Shown here one piece after another: positions 13,193 through 24,202 of a stretch of 64,000 nucleotides of DNA; the stretch's first letter is position 1, and every line of letters starts with the position of its first letter. The notes under the pieces are model-generated. The model did not search any database. It saw only the letters and a program-made list of their open reading frames with translations, and had not been told where the DNA came from. The translations under genes were made by a program, and so were the position numbers. This DNA comes from Hesseltinella vesiculosa (taxonomy: Eukaryota; Mucoromycota; Mucoromycetes; Mucorales; Cunninghamellaceae), in the NCBI GenBank assembly GCA_002104935.1, contig MCGT01000025.1, forward strand, positions 310,001 through 374,000, given 5' to 3'.

Positions 13193-14399
13193 ATGATTAT
13201 TAACAGAGGCCAAGCGATCTGTATGATGTACTGTGTAGAGTACAACGAAGAAAACGAAAAGAAATTTTGCGAAGCAGTGAATGATCTCAAAGACGTTGAT
13301 ATTTGTTACGAAATGGGCCCACTTGCCCCCGTGCTGATGCCAGTTGTGAAAATCAATTCAAATCCATTTCTGTATCGTCGATATCCAATTGAAGTGCCAA
13401 TAGATAGCCCAGAAGATGAAATCACGAACGATGATATTTTGAGTAAGTTGTTGCGAGTGATGAAACAAAGGATATTTACCGTCTCTACACAACCAGCTTC
13501 CACTACGCAGATTGTTCATTTTTTGAACGAAACTTTTGCCCCCTGCGAACCAGTCAATTCAGCTCTTTATGAAAAATCATTGGTTGCCAACAAAGATATC
13601 CTATCGATATTATGGAATTACACTAAACTATTTGATGAAAAATCAGCCCTATCCTTTTCAAAATGGTGTTTTTCCAAGAAAGTGGCATTCACTTCGGTTG
13701 AATATGAACGAAAAGTTCAAAAAGGCAAATTGGATCGTATTCGACGACGTGAACTATGGGTGTTGAAAAAAAAAATATACGGGTTAGTCCTAAAAAAAAA
13801 GACATGGCAACAGGTTAACCATTTCTCGGCTAGTGAACGTTGCTCGAAACATCGCGCATTATCTTCCCAATTATCAGCAATATATTCATAGCCTCAAGAC
13901 TGATGGGTATACCATCGTGGGCTATGCCCGCAAATCACCTTCATCAGAAATTGACGACGATACCCGAGCAAGAAATTTGCAGAACATGGTCACCAGATTG
14001 CATGAAAGGTCACACGTGGACAAAGTTTTTGTTTCCTGGTCGTCAAAAGCTGGCGATAAAATTGGGACGCGAGACTTTGGATGCAACAAAATTGCCCGGC
14101 TGGAAAAAACCAGCGGCACGACCCAAGGTATAGTAGCTTTCACGCTGGATACAACCCATGATTTTGACATAATTTTAGACCTCATTGCCTATTTGGAAGG
14201 ATCTGAAACGAACTGCCTTGTTGTCCTTGATTTCCCTGGCTTGTCCACTGATTTCATGTTCTATTTGAAGCTGATTCATGATCCCTCAAGGCGCTCAGCT
14301 ATCGCCTTTTACGCCTCATGTACAAGCTCAAGCGAGTATCGACATCAACTTCCAGGTAAATGGGAAGGCGATCAGGAAAAATGCTCATCGCACTTGTAA
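13193..14399 (+). CDS. Serine-recombinase-like 'YARKS' protein encoded in the MULE
   Basis: I do not know a described function. The C-terminal half (from about 13900) resembles the catalytic domain of serine resolvases: IVGYARKS with a Ser at the nucleophile position, then a helix with LQNMVTRLHERS, then VDKVFVSW and AGDKIGTRD, comparable to the SG...R region. A core strand CLVVLDFPGLST follows near 14217. From memory, proteins with this YARKS signature are multicopy and uncharacterised in Mucorales. The N-terminal half (13193-13782) is acidic and unrecognised. The two halves are in different frames. A 31-bp gap (13783-13813) has splice-like ends but is very short, so a frameshift is equally possible. 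The 3' end overlaps the start of the transposase gene by about 120 bp. Confidence 0.55.
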
Positions 14400-17284
14400 A
14401 TCTGTAGAGTCTGAGCTCCAACGATTGCATGACAGGGTCACAAGTTATGATTGCCGTGGTCGCCTTATCGGTTTTGTGGATGTCCCCCAGCGCTGGATCC
14501 ATTGCACTTTACGACATGAAGACAGTAGCCACCCTGTGCAAACATCACACCGTCGCTCTGTCGATCCTGAAGTTAGACGGTATATTCACAGCGTAGCCCC
14601 TAGTCGTGATGCCGTTGACGTGTACAATGATGCGTCCAGGCTGTTACCTGATGCTGGACTAACTTATGACCAAGTTTTCTATTGGTATCGGCAATCATTG
14701 GTACGATACTATCGGACTGAAGGACTCTCGCCATTGCAATCAGCACAGCGGCTTGTGCAACTGCGCACTCAAGACAATTTCGGTCAGGTAAAATGAGAGA
14801 GATAGAGAGAGTGTCAATCGCAAGGAAAAAAAAACGATGGAAAAGAGCATTGGATAATACACTGCATTTGTATCGTATGTCATGGCCCTTTTTATATCAC
14901 GCCACCTCGCGAATTTCCATACAAAAAAAAATCAGTCGAATAAAATGCCATTGAACGGTGATTTATTTTTCTTATGTTTCGGTGTTATTTACTGTAGTTA
15001 ACTTTCAGCGACGATGGTGAAAATGAATACTTCAGTTTCTTCACCCCGTTCCTTTCAGTTTGCACGGGCGAACACAGGGAAGATACAACTGAATTCCACA
15101 TTGACTCTACATTCAAAACCAACCATGAAATGTACGAGCTCTTTGCTATAATTGCCAATGTTAGGGGGTCTGCGTTCCCAGTTGCTTACCTTCTTGTAAA
15201 ACGTCCAAGACCAGCTGTGCCTAGTGGTGAAAATTCTGGCGACAACAATGAACGTGAGGACAGCCTGACTCCCTATCGAGTTAACGCTATCGAACAGTTC
15301 CTGCGTGCTTTAAAGGACCAGCATGGATTACGCCCACATTTTATATTCAGCGACAAAGACAGTGGTCAGATCACTGCGATTCAGAACGTATTCGACGAGC
15401 GGAAATTAAGACTGTGTATCTGGCACATCAAAAGAGCAGTTGAAAATTACCTCTCAAAGCCATCGAGAGGGGGCGCGCTCTTTCGCAACTATAATCCAGC
15501 TCAAGCGCAAAATGAGTTCCCATTCATTGACGTAAACTTTGTACGACATGACTTCCAAGCTGCAACCACGGGGATACATTGCCATAAAGTCATAAGGAAG
15601 CAAATCGATGGAAAAACATAGTAATTTTCACCATCACATTCCCATCTTCTTGAACGACGGTAAAAAAAAAATCAGCAAGGACCTTCCAAATTTGACCATT
15701 TTTTAATTTTTAAATTTCAGGCCCAGCGCGCACATTCTCTTCAACTGAAATCCATCAACTTGCTACACAGCAAATTTATGATTTTTGTCGTAGCCTGAAT
15801 TTACTGTTTGTTTGGATCTACTTGTACAGTCATTGGTACACTGGAGCTCAATGGGTCAAGTGGGCAAGAAGCGCAAGAGATGCGATTCCCGCTGGCAAAA
15901 CAACAATGCTTGTCGAAGCTCACTGGCGCGTCTTGAAAAGGTTTTTATTTTAAAGAAACATGACTTACAGTAAAAAGTCTCACTCTTTTTTTTTCTCAAG
16001 GGTTCACCTGCACCATCACAATCGACCAAGAACAGACTACTTGGTTTTTATTATGATTTCAAGACAATGCATAAGACTTATCATGTCATTCAACCAAAAG
16101 GTTGCTGATAGACGAGTTGTGCCCTCTTGGGAACATGAGTTCAGAGCGGAATGGAGAAAGTTGAATGCTCTCCAAATTACTGAAGGTCGAAATGAGCTAT
16201 ACCAAGTGGATGTTAGGCGTTGGGTGTGCAGCTGTCCATATTTTATCCACAGCCGCTTTCTCCTCTACAAGCACCTTGTTGGGGGTGACCATGGATATGG
16301 AAACAGCGAAGGCTCGCTGTTGCCTCGCAGGTACTTAATAACAAGAAACCAGTTCCCTCCATACATCCAACTTATTCCTGTAAGGATTTGAGCAAAAAAA
16401 AAAAAAATATGGCGAAGGCTAATTTTTTTTAGAGTGACAACGCCGCTCCGTTTAGGCCGCTGCCTACTTTTGAGCCCAACCTCGTTGTTGATCCTAGTGT
16501 GAACCCCGAGGTGTCCCGACCAAGATCACCACCGATCGACTTTTCTGGTTTACCACAACCTCCCCGTCCTCAACCTGTAACACTTCCTAACTCGCGGATT
16601 CCGTCACCTCTTCAACCTCCATTAAGCACTGCTCTAACATCGTCCGATGACAATGTTCTTTTAATACCGCGCCGCCGACCACGTGCAGGGACAACTTCGT
16701 CGAGAACTTCAACCGACCGACAGGATCCAGCTATTATTATCATTGATAGTAGTGACGATGACGCACCCTCTCCTCATTCTTCCTCTGCTGGTCCACGCGC
16801 AAGCTTTGAAGTTATTGTTGACGATGAATTCTCGCGCGCTTCTACAAGACGCCGTCGTAATCCCCAACTCAGAGTACCTACCGACGGAGAGACAGCTGAA
16901 CAACTTGAACGGTTCATGAGAGACGCGACGCAAAGGCAGCGCACACATCTCCAATTGCGCCAAAATGTGCAAGAACAGCTCCAAACTTTGGATGAGGACC
17001 GCCAGGCGGCAATTCGTACCCTTCAGGATATCGAATCGCGCATTGGTGAACGGTCAACACAACTAAGACAGATAGATCAAGTACTTAATGAGGAGGCTAG
17101 CTACATCACAGCCCTGTCTCAAAGATACCGTGAGGTGATGCCGGAGGAACAAGTTTTGCGTTTTGACCTCGCCGCCGCCAACGATTTAGACCGGTACTTG
17201 GATGACGTGCACCGAGCTAGGCGAGCTACGAATACACCTAGAACCTGGAGGGGTAGCAACAGGAATACGTTTTTTTTACCTTAA
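14278..17284 (+). CDS. MULE transposase with SWIM-type finger and long C-terminal tail
   Basis: DDE transposase of the Mutator superfamily. Suggested exons: 14278-14787, 14998 to about 15525, about 15720 to 15942, about 16000 to 16380, about 16433 to 17284, each joined in frame. The N-terminus has a Cys/His-containing segment (WIHCTLRHEDSSH) typical of MULE DNA-binding regions. The catalytic core has HIDSTFKTN (first Asp), FIFSDKDSGQITAI (second Asp) and CIWHIKRAVENYL, then VEAHWRVLKR and NRPRTDYLVFI. The SWIM finger reads WVCSCPYF...LLYKHL, so the expected third Cys is Tyr. The last exon is Pro-rich. It then has a hydrophobic-acidic AIIIIDSSDDD stretch that looks like a SUMO-interaction motif, followed by a Gln-rich coiled coil. 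The ATG at 14278 is the first of the open frame. Confidence 0.8.
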
Positions 17285-17493
17285 TGAGCGTACCTTGGTG
17301 AGCTTCGTTAATAAAACATTAGACACGATTGAGGCATTAGCCAGGCGCGTAACGTTGTGTGATGTCATATTAAAGAAATAGCGAAGAGAAAGAAATAACA
17401 GGAAAAGGTGTTAAAAGAAATAAAAAAAAGCGGCTTCCATTTGTTGTTTCCGGGTTAGGGTGACGTTGATGAGAATTCCAAAAACAGAAAAAT

Positions 17494-17579
17494 GATTTTA
17501 TTGGACAATCCCAGGCTCAGTGTAACGTCTGTATCCGTGAATTTTCTGAACCTCCTCGTTTATTTTTGATCTAGTCGCT
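17494..17579 (-). repeat. Right terminal inverted repeat of the MULE
   Basis: Reverse complement of the left TIR. The core ends GAACCTCC at 17555 and the outer GTCGCT lies at 17574-17579. Confidence 0.8.
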
Positions 17580-18509
17580 GGTTCGTCCAATTGTCACGGT
17601 GCCTAGTTAATGATTTTGTGTCACTTGATTTCGTGTTTGTAAACATGGAGGCGGCAGATGTCAGGCGGGGGTTTGCGGCGTTCAGATGCCGTTTTGCCCA
17701 TTACTCTCGATAATGCCTTTACGTTGCCAGCTATCCTGCACGTGGTTACATTTTCGCAATGAACAGAGATCCTACGGTGACCTTATCATAGATGTTAAAG
17801 TTTTGATGTTATTTTTTCTTTCATGTGGCTGTAAATATATCTAGTATATATCTTGGCCAATAAATTAGCGTAAAGTTTATTAGGAGGGGGGGCAAAAAGT
17901 GGGGTTAAAATGAGTCTGGCAATGAACTCTGTTGTGTCGGCTCTGTGGTTACTATGTAAACAGGGGAGGTCATCTGGAACATTCCTTTCTTTTCTATGCC
18001 ATTCCAAGGGAAAACAGGCAAGTGGGTTAATGAGAAACAGAAGCCTAGGGCAAAGGGCAAAGAAGGGGGGCGAACATAAAAAAAAAAGATGACGTGATGG
18101 TAGGAGTCTGAAAGCCTGACGTGGACCCTGCGGTCTTGAAAAATAACCCTTTACGTTTTTCCGTGGACAGTTCCTCGGGTTGTCCAAGGATCCTTTCCAT
18201 TTTTCGCAAGAGGACAGTTGAACATGGAAGTTGCTATTGAGAAAAAAATATACCGAGAACTTACATGGTTACTGGACTAAATTAGGTCGCAAAATAAAAC
18301 ATGCATTGACGAGGGACGTCAGGCATGGACTCGGTTTTTTTTAGCTCCATCCTACCAAGAATGACCATTGCATTGGTTCCAGAATTTCATGGACCAAATA
18401 AAAAAAAGAATAGGGTGCAGAATTTAATTGGTACAATGGGGAAACTGCTTGCAGCGCCGCCTATGTTTTTATTGATATTTTTTTCTCATTTCTCTCGATG
18501 AGAGGAGAT
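17580..18509. other. Intergenic region right of the MULE
   Basis: About 930 bp with no convincing gene. Scattered short frames and A/T runs only. It separates the element from the 3' end of the muramidase gene. Confidence 0.45.
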
Positions 18510-19431
18510 TTAACCGTAATAGTTAAGATCGACGGAAGCGCCACAGACATTGGCAGAGCCAGAGTATTGCTTGATGGTGGGCTTGGTCCAACCACCAAAG
18601 GAACTGAAGTCAGAGAAGCTCTGGCTGTTGTCGTAGTGAGCGTACCTGAGGAAAAAAAAATAAAAGTCAAACAAGTGCATTCCTTCAGGGCTGTGATTTT
18701 TACCAGAGAGGCTTGGTGTTATCCAAGACCCAAGAGGTGCTACCAGTGATGGTTTGCCATTGGTAGGTAGAAGAGTAGATACCCCACTTCAAGCCGCTGT
18801 TGTTAAGAGCAGTCTTGAAAGCAGTGAGGGTGGCCTTGTTGGAGGTGGCGCTGGGCCAGTTGTTGGCACTGGGGTCCACTTCGACATCGAGCCAAACTAT
18901 AATTTACAATGAAATCAAGATGAGAAATGACATTTTTGCATTGGTCACCCGCAATGGAACCTTAATGCCTTTTTTTTATTTCCCCGCCATGGCATAATAC
19001 TTACTGGTACCCACGTGTCCCATGCCATTGTTTTTGAACAAAGCAGCCAATTCACTCACTTGAGTAGCTGTGATGGATGAAAAAAAAAGGGAGGCATGAG
19101 CAATGGAGGTGTGATTTATGTTTTCGGTCTACTTACCGGGGCTCTTGCAGGTGGAGCGGCCAGTACAAGGGAACAAGTAGACATCCACAGCAGCACCAGC
19201 AGCAATGGCGTTCTTGTAGGTAGTGACGGCACCAGTGTCGACCTTACCACCAGGGTTGGCACCATAGGCTTCAGTGTAGGCACGAGCAATGACGGTTTTG
19301 TAGCCTTTGCCAACAAGACAGGAGATGGCCGATTGGCTGGTAGCCACCGACACATCCACGCCCAAAGCAGCCGACACACTTTGGATACCAGCAATAGCAA
19401 GCACACTAGCCAATGTCAAAGACAATTTCAT
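18510..19431 (-). CDS. Secreted glycoside hydrolase family 25 muramidase (lysozyme)
   Basis: Predicted extracellular N-acetylmuramidase that cuts bacterial peptidoglycan. Four exons: 19431-19137, about 19076-19006, about 18899-18704, and about 18650-18510, about 228 aa. The first ~20 residues are a signal peptide ([21 protein letters not shown]). The mature protein starts LGVDVS, the first GH25 strand. Next come [25 protein letters not shown] with the catalytic acid of GH25, [18 protein letters not shown] and the final IKQY...VDLNYYG. This is a single-domain protein of normal size for the family. In a soil fungus a role in competition with, or feeding on, bacteria is plausible (inference). 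Confidence 0.87.
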
Positions 19432-19911
19432 TTTTTGAAATGTTGAGAAAAAAAAATTGGGAAGACATGGAACGAAACGGGAGGTGGGTTTTATACTTTT
19501 TTTTGCCCTGAAAGGGTCAGTCGTGTCAATTTACTTTGTCATGCCAGGACCAACTGGATTTGGCAATCAAAGACCCCGCAAAGCCATAAAAAAATGCCAG
19601 CGAGTTCAAATGAAAGAAAATGAAGACGCCTCATCCATGACGCGCCAAATCTCTCAAGTATCCAGTACATTTTGGAAATTGGGCAGAAATTACCATTTGG
19701 GTTGTTTTGCAGAATGCCGCGCGTCCAATATACGTTTTTTTTGGCACCCCCAAAACTTGTTGAAAATCAAATTGACTGCATTTCCGTCTTGTCCTACTTC
19801 AGGGCAATGATCGGTAAACCTTGTTATATAAAAATGAATGTGAATTTTATTGAGACGACAGGGCAGCAAGGGATTCGCAAAGAGAATACGAAGAAGAAAA
19901 AAAGCCTTTAT
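19432..19911. other. Intergenic region upstream of the GH25 gene
   Basis: 480 bp holding the muramidase promoter and the 3' flank of epsilon-COP. No gene was recognised. Confidence 0.4.
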
Positions 19912-21101
19912 TTAAGCCGTATCGACCAAATTGAAACGAGCAGCAGACCGATCAAACAGACTTGATTTGAGATCAATGTCTTCTAAGAATGGATGACCAG
20001 GGGATGCTTCACGAAGTTGACTACAGAAACAAAATGAAAAAGGAAGAGTGAGAAAAACTCGGTGGTTCCCGTTTGCCCTCATTTTTCACACTCTCGTCTG
20101 ACTATGCCAAATATGCTCATTCCCCATTCTCGGTCAATTGAGAGTGCTCTCGCCACACATTTGCATGTCACCTACCTAATATATCGATTGACTACATCGG
20201 AAGGTTTGGTTAATAATTGGGCGCACACAATCATGTTGACCAAGGTTTCGGGGTCGTTGCTGTTCTTGTTCAGAGCTTCCAACAGCAGGCTTTCGGCTTC
20301 TGGGTATCGGCCCAAGGCAAGGTTGGCAGTCGCTTGACCGTTCAAGACTTTGCTGGTTTGTGCCGAAGGTGATTGGCCAAATTCTTCAAAGATGTAATAT
20401 GCTTCTTGATACTTTTCGCCGCCCACGCGCAGATCGACCCAGGCTTCCATGAGTTGCAGCAAAAGAGCGTCTTCGGCCCATGCCTTTGCCTTTTGCACTT
20501 CGTTACGAGCTAAATCCAATCGATCCAACTGCAAGTAAATTTGCGTCGCCAAGGCACAGCTATATAGAAAAAAAGGAGCTCAGTGGCGTGTCAAAAAAAA
20601 AAAAGGTGCGTGTTGTCACGGTGGAGCAGAGGGGAGAAAATGACACCTGCTTGAAAAAAAAGAAGAAGCTTACCATTCTAACTTCTTGGTGCGGACGTGC
20701 AAGACTTGCAGGGCTTCATTGTATTTGCCAGCATTGACAAACAAGGTGGCCACGGCAATTTGACATGTGGTGTTGACTCGGTTGGTGCCTTGTTCAAACA
20801 GCTGTTGCGCCAGGTCTACGACAGCATCGACCGATTGACCCTGAGACTTTTGCTGGAGGTAGATGGCCAGCAGGCGGATCGCACGCAAGCCAGCATCGAC
20901 ATTGTCGTTATCTTGAATATCGGACAAGATCAAATTGAACTTGCCTTGGGCCACATAGGCACGGTACATCAAAGATTGAGCTTCCAAGCGACCTTCAGGC
21001 GAGATGATGTTGTGTGCTGAACTGACTTCGTTGATCAACGTTTGGTAGTTGCCCAAGGCAAACATGTTGCGGATGCCAAATAATACTGATTCTTCGTCCA
21101 T
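19912..21101 (-). CDS. Coatomer epsilon subunit (epsilon-COP)
   Basis: Component of the COPI vesicle coat that acts in Golgi-to-ER transport; epsilon-COP stabilises alpha-COP. Three exons, about 305 aa, ending FNLVDTA. The N-terminus LFGIRNMFALGNYQTLINEV is family-typical. TPR-like helical pairs follow (VATLFVNAGKYNEALQVL, ATQIYLQLDRLDLARNEV, LLLQLMEAWVDLRVGGEKYQ), then the conserved LLLEALNKNSNDPETLVNMI and C-terminal HPFLEDIDLKSSLFDR. The length and motif order match other fungal and animal epsilon-COPs. Introns are GT-AG. Confidence 0.92.
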
Positions 21102-21324
21102 TATATCAACGATGTGTACGTGTGTCGATGAATGCGATGGCTAAAAGGGTGACGAGATGATAAAAAAAAAAGTGCCAGCAAGGAAAAAAAATAAAAAATG
21201 AAATACCTTTTTTTTTAACTGCCACGTTCCGCCAATCATTCAGCATCGCTGGGGAGGGCAGGGAAGGGCTTGTTGGTAACGGTAGGCCGTACCAGAGATC
21301 AGCTCTATTGACGACCGTTTGCAA

Positions 21325-22273
21325 TTATTCTTTATTAGACGCTATATATTGTAATGCTTGAAATACTTCCTCGGCAATTTCCTTAGGCTCGGCCATGGCG
21401 CCCACGCCTACATCACCGCAAGCCAAGAGTTTGCTCGTTGGTGCGATCACGCTCATTTTGTATATGGCGTTCACTTCATTAATGTGCTTTCTCGTAAAAG
21501 GGTGGTGCCACATATTTGTATTCATTGCTGGAGCTAAAAGGATCAAATTATCGAGGTCCCATGCACGCAGCACGCACGTCTAAAAAAAAAATAAAATCGC
21601 TGGTCAGCCAATTGCCTTGATCTCGGGTCGACCCATAAGCAAAAGTGGACGGTTGCACTAAAAAAAAAAATAGAAGGCACTTGCCAATAAGTTATCACAG
21701 ATTCCATTGGCCATTTTGGCCAGGGTATTGGCGTCAAGAGGTGCGATAACAAACACGTCTGCCCATTTGCGTAACTATGCAAAAAAGAGTGTATATTGGG
21801 TGGAGCATAAGTGTGACAGGAAGATATCGAGCCATTGGTTCGGTCCAAAGCGATTTAATTTTACCTCGATATGTAGCACTGGATCGGTTTTTTTCTTCCA
21901 AAGCTGTGAGGGAGAAGGGTGAAGGTTAAAGAAAGTGACGCAGTGGGACAGGGCACAAAGAAAAAAAAATAAAATAATTAATGTCCCATGCTTGACATTG
22001 GCATGGTCACTTACAGCCCATTCTTCTTCATCGGTATGCACAGGGGCATCAATAGCCATATCTTTGAAAAAAAAGTAAGAGGCGTTTGTTGGCACCACTT
22101 TGACATTGACACCAGGGATTTTCTATGTGGCATTTTTGTGAGCATGAGCTGACTGGGCCAAGGCGCCATGAGCAAACGTTTACCTTTTTCAATTCTTCAA
22201 CAATCAATGGTACTTTGATGCTGGCCACACTACCAGTGCATCCAAGGAGCACATTCCATGACCGTTCAGTCAT
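21325..22273 (-). CDS. Phosphopantothenoylcysteine decarboxylase (coenzyme A biosynthesis)
   Basis: Flavoprotein that decarboxylates 4'-phosphopantothenoylcysteine to 4'-phosphopantetheine. Five exons, about 195 aa. Motifs: [14 protein letters not shown] (FMN site), [10 protein letters not shown], the conserved HTDEEEW with the His used in catalysis, [22 protein letters not shown], and [11 protein letters not shown], the PXMNXXMW motif. The loop [12 protein letters not shown] supplies the conserved C-G pair of the substrate clamp. The fourth intron (21684-21580) has a GC donor (TTG|GCAAGT); removing it gives the family sequence [13 protein letters not shown]. It is a stand-alone short enzyme and lacks the long acidic extension of yeast Hal3/Sis2. 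Confidence 0.92.
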
Positions 22274-22395
22274 TTTTAAAATGTTATTTTTTTTTTAAAG
22301 AAAGGACGCAAGAAAAGACAGGAGTCGGCGCTTACAAATCGAATGAAAAAAAAAATGGCAAGTGTGACCATTTGGTCAGGATTCATTTTTAGTTT

Positions 22396-24202
22396 TCAAT
22401 GTTCAGCAGGCTGGAAGCAATCTAAAGGGTTTCTTGTGCACCAAATTTGGTTGAGCGGGCTGGCCATCACACCACGCTGGACCATGCGTTCGCGCCAAGG
22501 GATCAGGCGCAGGATGGCGTCGGCGCTGCTCAGGGGCTGACCGTCCGAGTCTTCGTAGCCACTCCATAAGTTGTGCGCATAGGCCGAAGCCCGAGGCCAA
22601 GCAAGGCTTTCAAAGGTCATCGGGTCCATGAGTTCTCCCCACAGAGCCGACTCGCCACCGACGATCAGGTCCTGTTGTGCTTGGGTCAAATTGGCCCTCA
22701 GGTCGTACGAATACACACGGTTCCAATGGTTAAACCCGGCCCCGGCAACGTCTGGGTAAGGATTGCTTCGAGGTTTACCAAAGCCCAGGTTGAGATAGAC
22801 AAAATCTTGGCTGGAGACAATGGTGCGATAGCCTTTTTCAGTCGCAGCCTTGACTCCTTCGGCGCCGATCCACACTTGGATGATGGTGTCTTTTGGCATG
22901 GTCAGGTTGTACTCGAGCACAGACTCTTGCCACACAATCACAGTCTTGTTTTTTTGTCGAATGTGATCTTGTATCTCCAGCACAAAATCGCTGAAGAGCT
23001 CCTGTAGCGTCATGTGATGGTCTTGGAGGTAGGTCTGGATCGAGCTGTCGTTTGCCCAGCAGTTCATCACCACCTCGTCACCCGATGCATGGAAGAAGCT
23101 GTCAGGAAAAAGCTCGGCCCACTCATCGACAATGGCCTTGACTACGTGCTTGGTTTTGTTGCTGGCAATGTTGAGTTGTCCTGAAGGCGGCTGGACCGTG
23201 AACCCCGTGTAGGGCACCACGTCCACACACGACATGATCTCCGGTACTCCCTAAAAAGATCCTCAGTTAGATAGGTCCTTCTTTTTATAGCACCTACCAA
23301 CCAAGCGGTGCTATGACCAGGTTGCTCCAGCTCAGGGACGACACGCACACCACGATCTTTTGCGTACGAGACGACTTCTTGAATGTCCTTTGCCGTGTAG
23401 ACATGCCGAGGGGAGTAAGCTCCTTTTTGTGCCAGCTCTGGATAGGCCTTGGAGACATAAGGAAATGATGTCGAGTCCACCATGTGCCAATGAAATACAT
23501 TCATTTTGTTCCAGGACATGGCTATAGGAAAAAAAAAAAAAGGAGGGGTGAGTGACGGCGTTTGAAAAATTCTTGGGGCAGCCTACTGTCGATGAATTTT
23601 TTGATAGCTTGGAGAGGATAGTAATGACGAGCGGTGTCAAAGAGGACACCTCGGTGAGGATACTTGGGGTAGTCTTGGATGTGCCAAGGGGCATTGGGAA
23701 TCAGATGGCGTTGATGCTGTGGTGACCATTGGATGATTTGCGAGAGAGTCTCGAGACCGCGCACGGCTCCAAACACGGTTTTGGCGGCAAGGACGGCGCG
23801 GGCAGCAGGAGCGTCTGGGATATCGAGGACGTAGGATTCATCCGTGTCCAAATCCAAGTTGTCATGGTCAGGCTGTTCGACCTGGATGACCAGTGTCTTG
23901 AGGGTGCCGGACAGGTGGGCATCGGTGGTAGTCCAGTTGTAAGGTACCATGGGATAATCGTCCTGTGGGAAAAACAAGTCTTTGTACCGCTGAACGGCCC
24001 GGTGCAGGATGCCATGCTGGTGATCGTATTGAATCTGCATGTGCGAGCAATCTAGGGTATTTTCACCACGCTGCCATTTCCGAGGCAACGGCCAGATCCA
24101 CGGCTGCTTGACAGGATTGTTGGCCGGGAGTGAGTTGATGCCTGGCTGCTCAAATGCCAGGACAGAAATCGATGCTGCAAGGACCCAGACAAGCAACCAC
24201 AT
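22396..24202 (-). CDS. Secreted beta-N-acetylhexosaminidase (GH20)
   Basis: Exo-hexosaminidase acting on chitin oligomers and N-acetylhexosamine ends. Three exons, about 560 aa. The start at 24202 gives a signal peptide (MWLLVWVLAASISVLA); an upstream in-frame extension is low complexity. A GH20 N-terminal domain with YVLDIPDAPAARAVLAAKTVFGAVRGLETLSQI comes first. The catalytic barrel follows: HRGVLFDTARHYYP, MSWNKMNVFHWHMVDSTSFP, VRVVPELEQPGH, and FFHASGDEV carrying the Asp-Glu pair needed for substrate-assisted catalysis. Then VWQESVL and the C-terminal ESALWGELMDP. Several N-glycosylation sequons are present. It probably works in cell-wall turnover or chitin use. Confidence 0.93.

Larger units (their letters stand above)
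11299..17579 (+). mobile_element. Mutator-like (MULE) DNA transposon, ~6.3 kb, with TIRs and two genes
   Basis: The segment is bounded by terminal inverted repeats. 24 nt (GGAGGTTCAGAAAATTCACG + GATA) are identical at 11323-11346 and, inverted, at 17555-17532. Homology continues ungapped inward to CCAATAAAAT. An AGCGAC hexamer recurs exactly 18 bp outside the core at both ends. Inside, on the same strand, lie a serine-recombinase-like gene (13193-14399) and a MULE transposase gene (14278-17284). MULE-type elements normally create 8-11 bp target duplications; I could not identify one, so the exact outer ends are uncertain. The transposase has complete-looking domains, so the element may be recently active or only lightly decayed. 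Confidence 0.8.
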
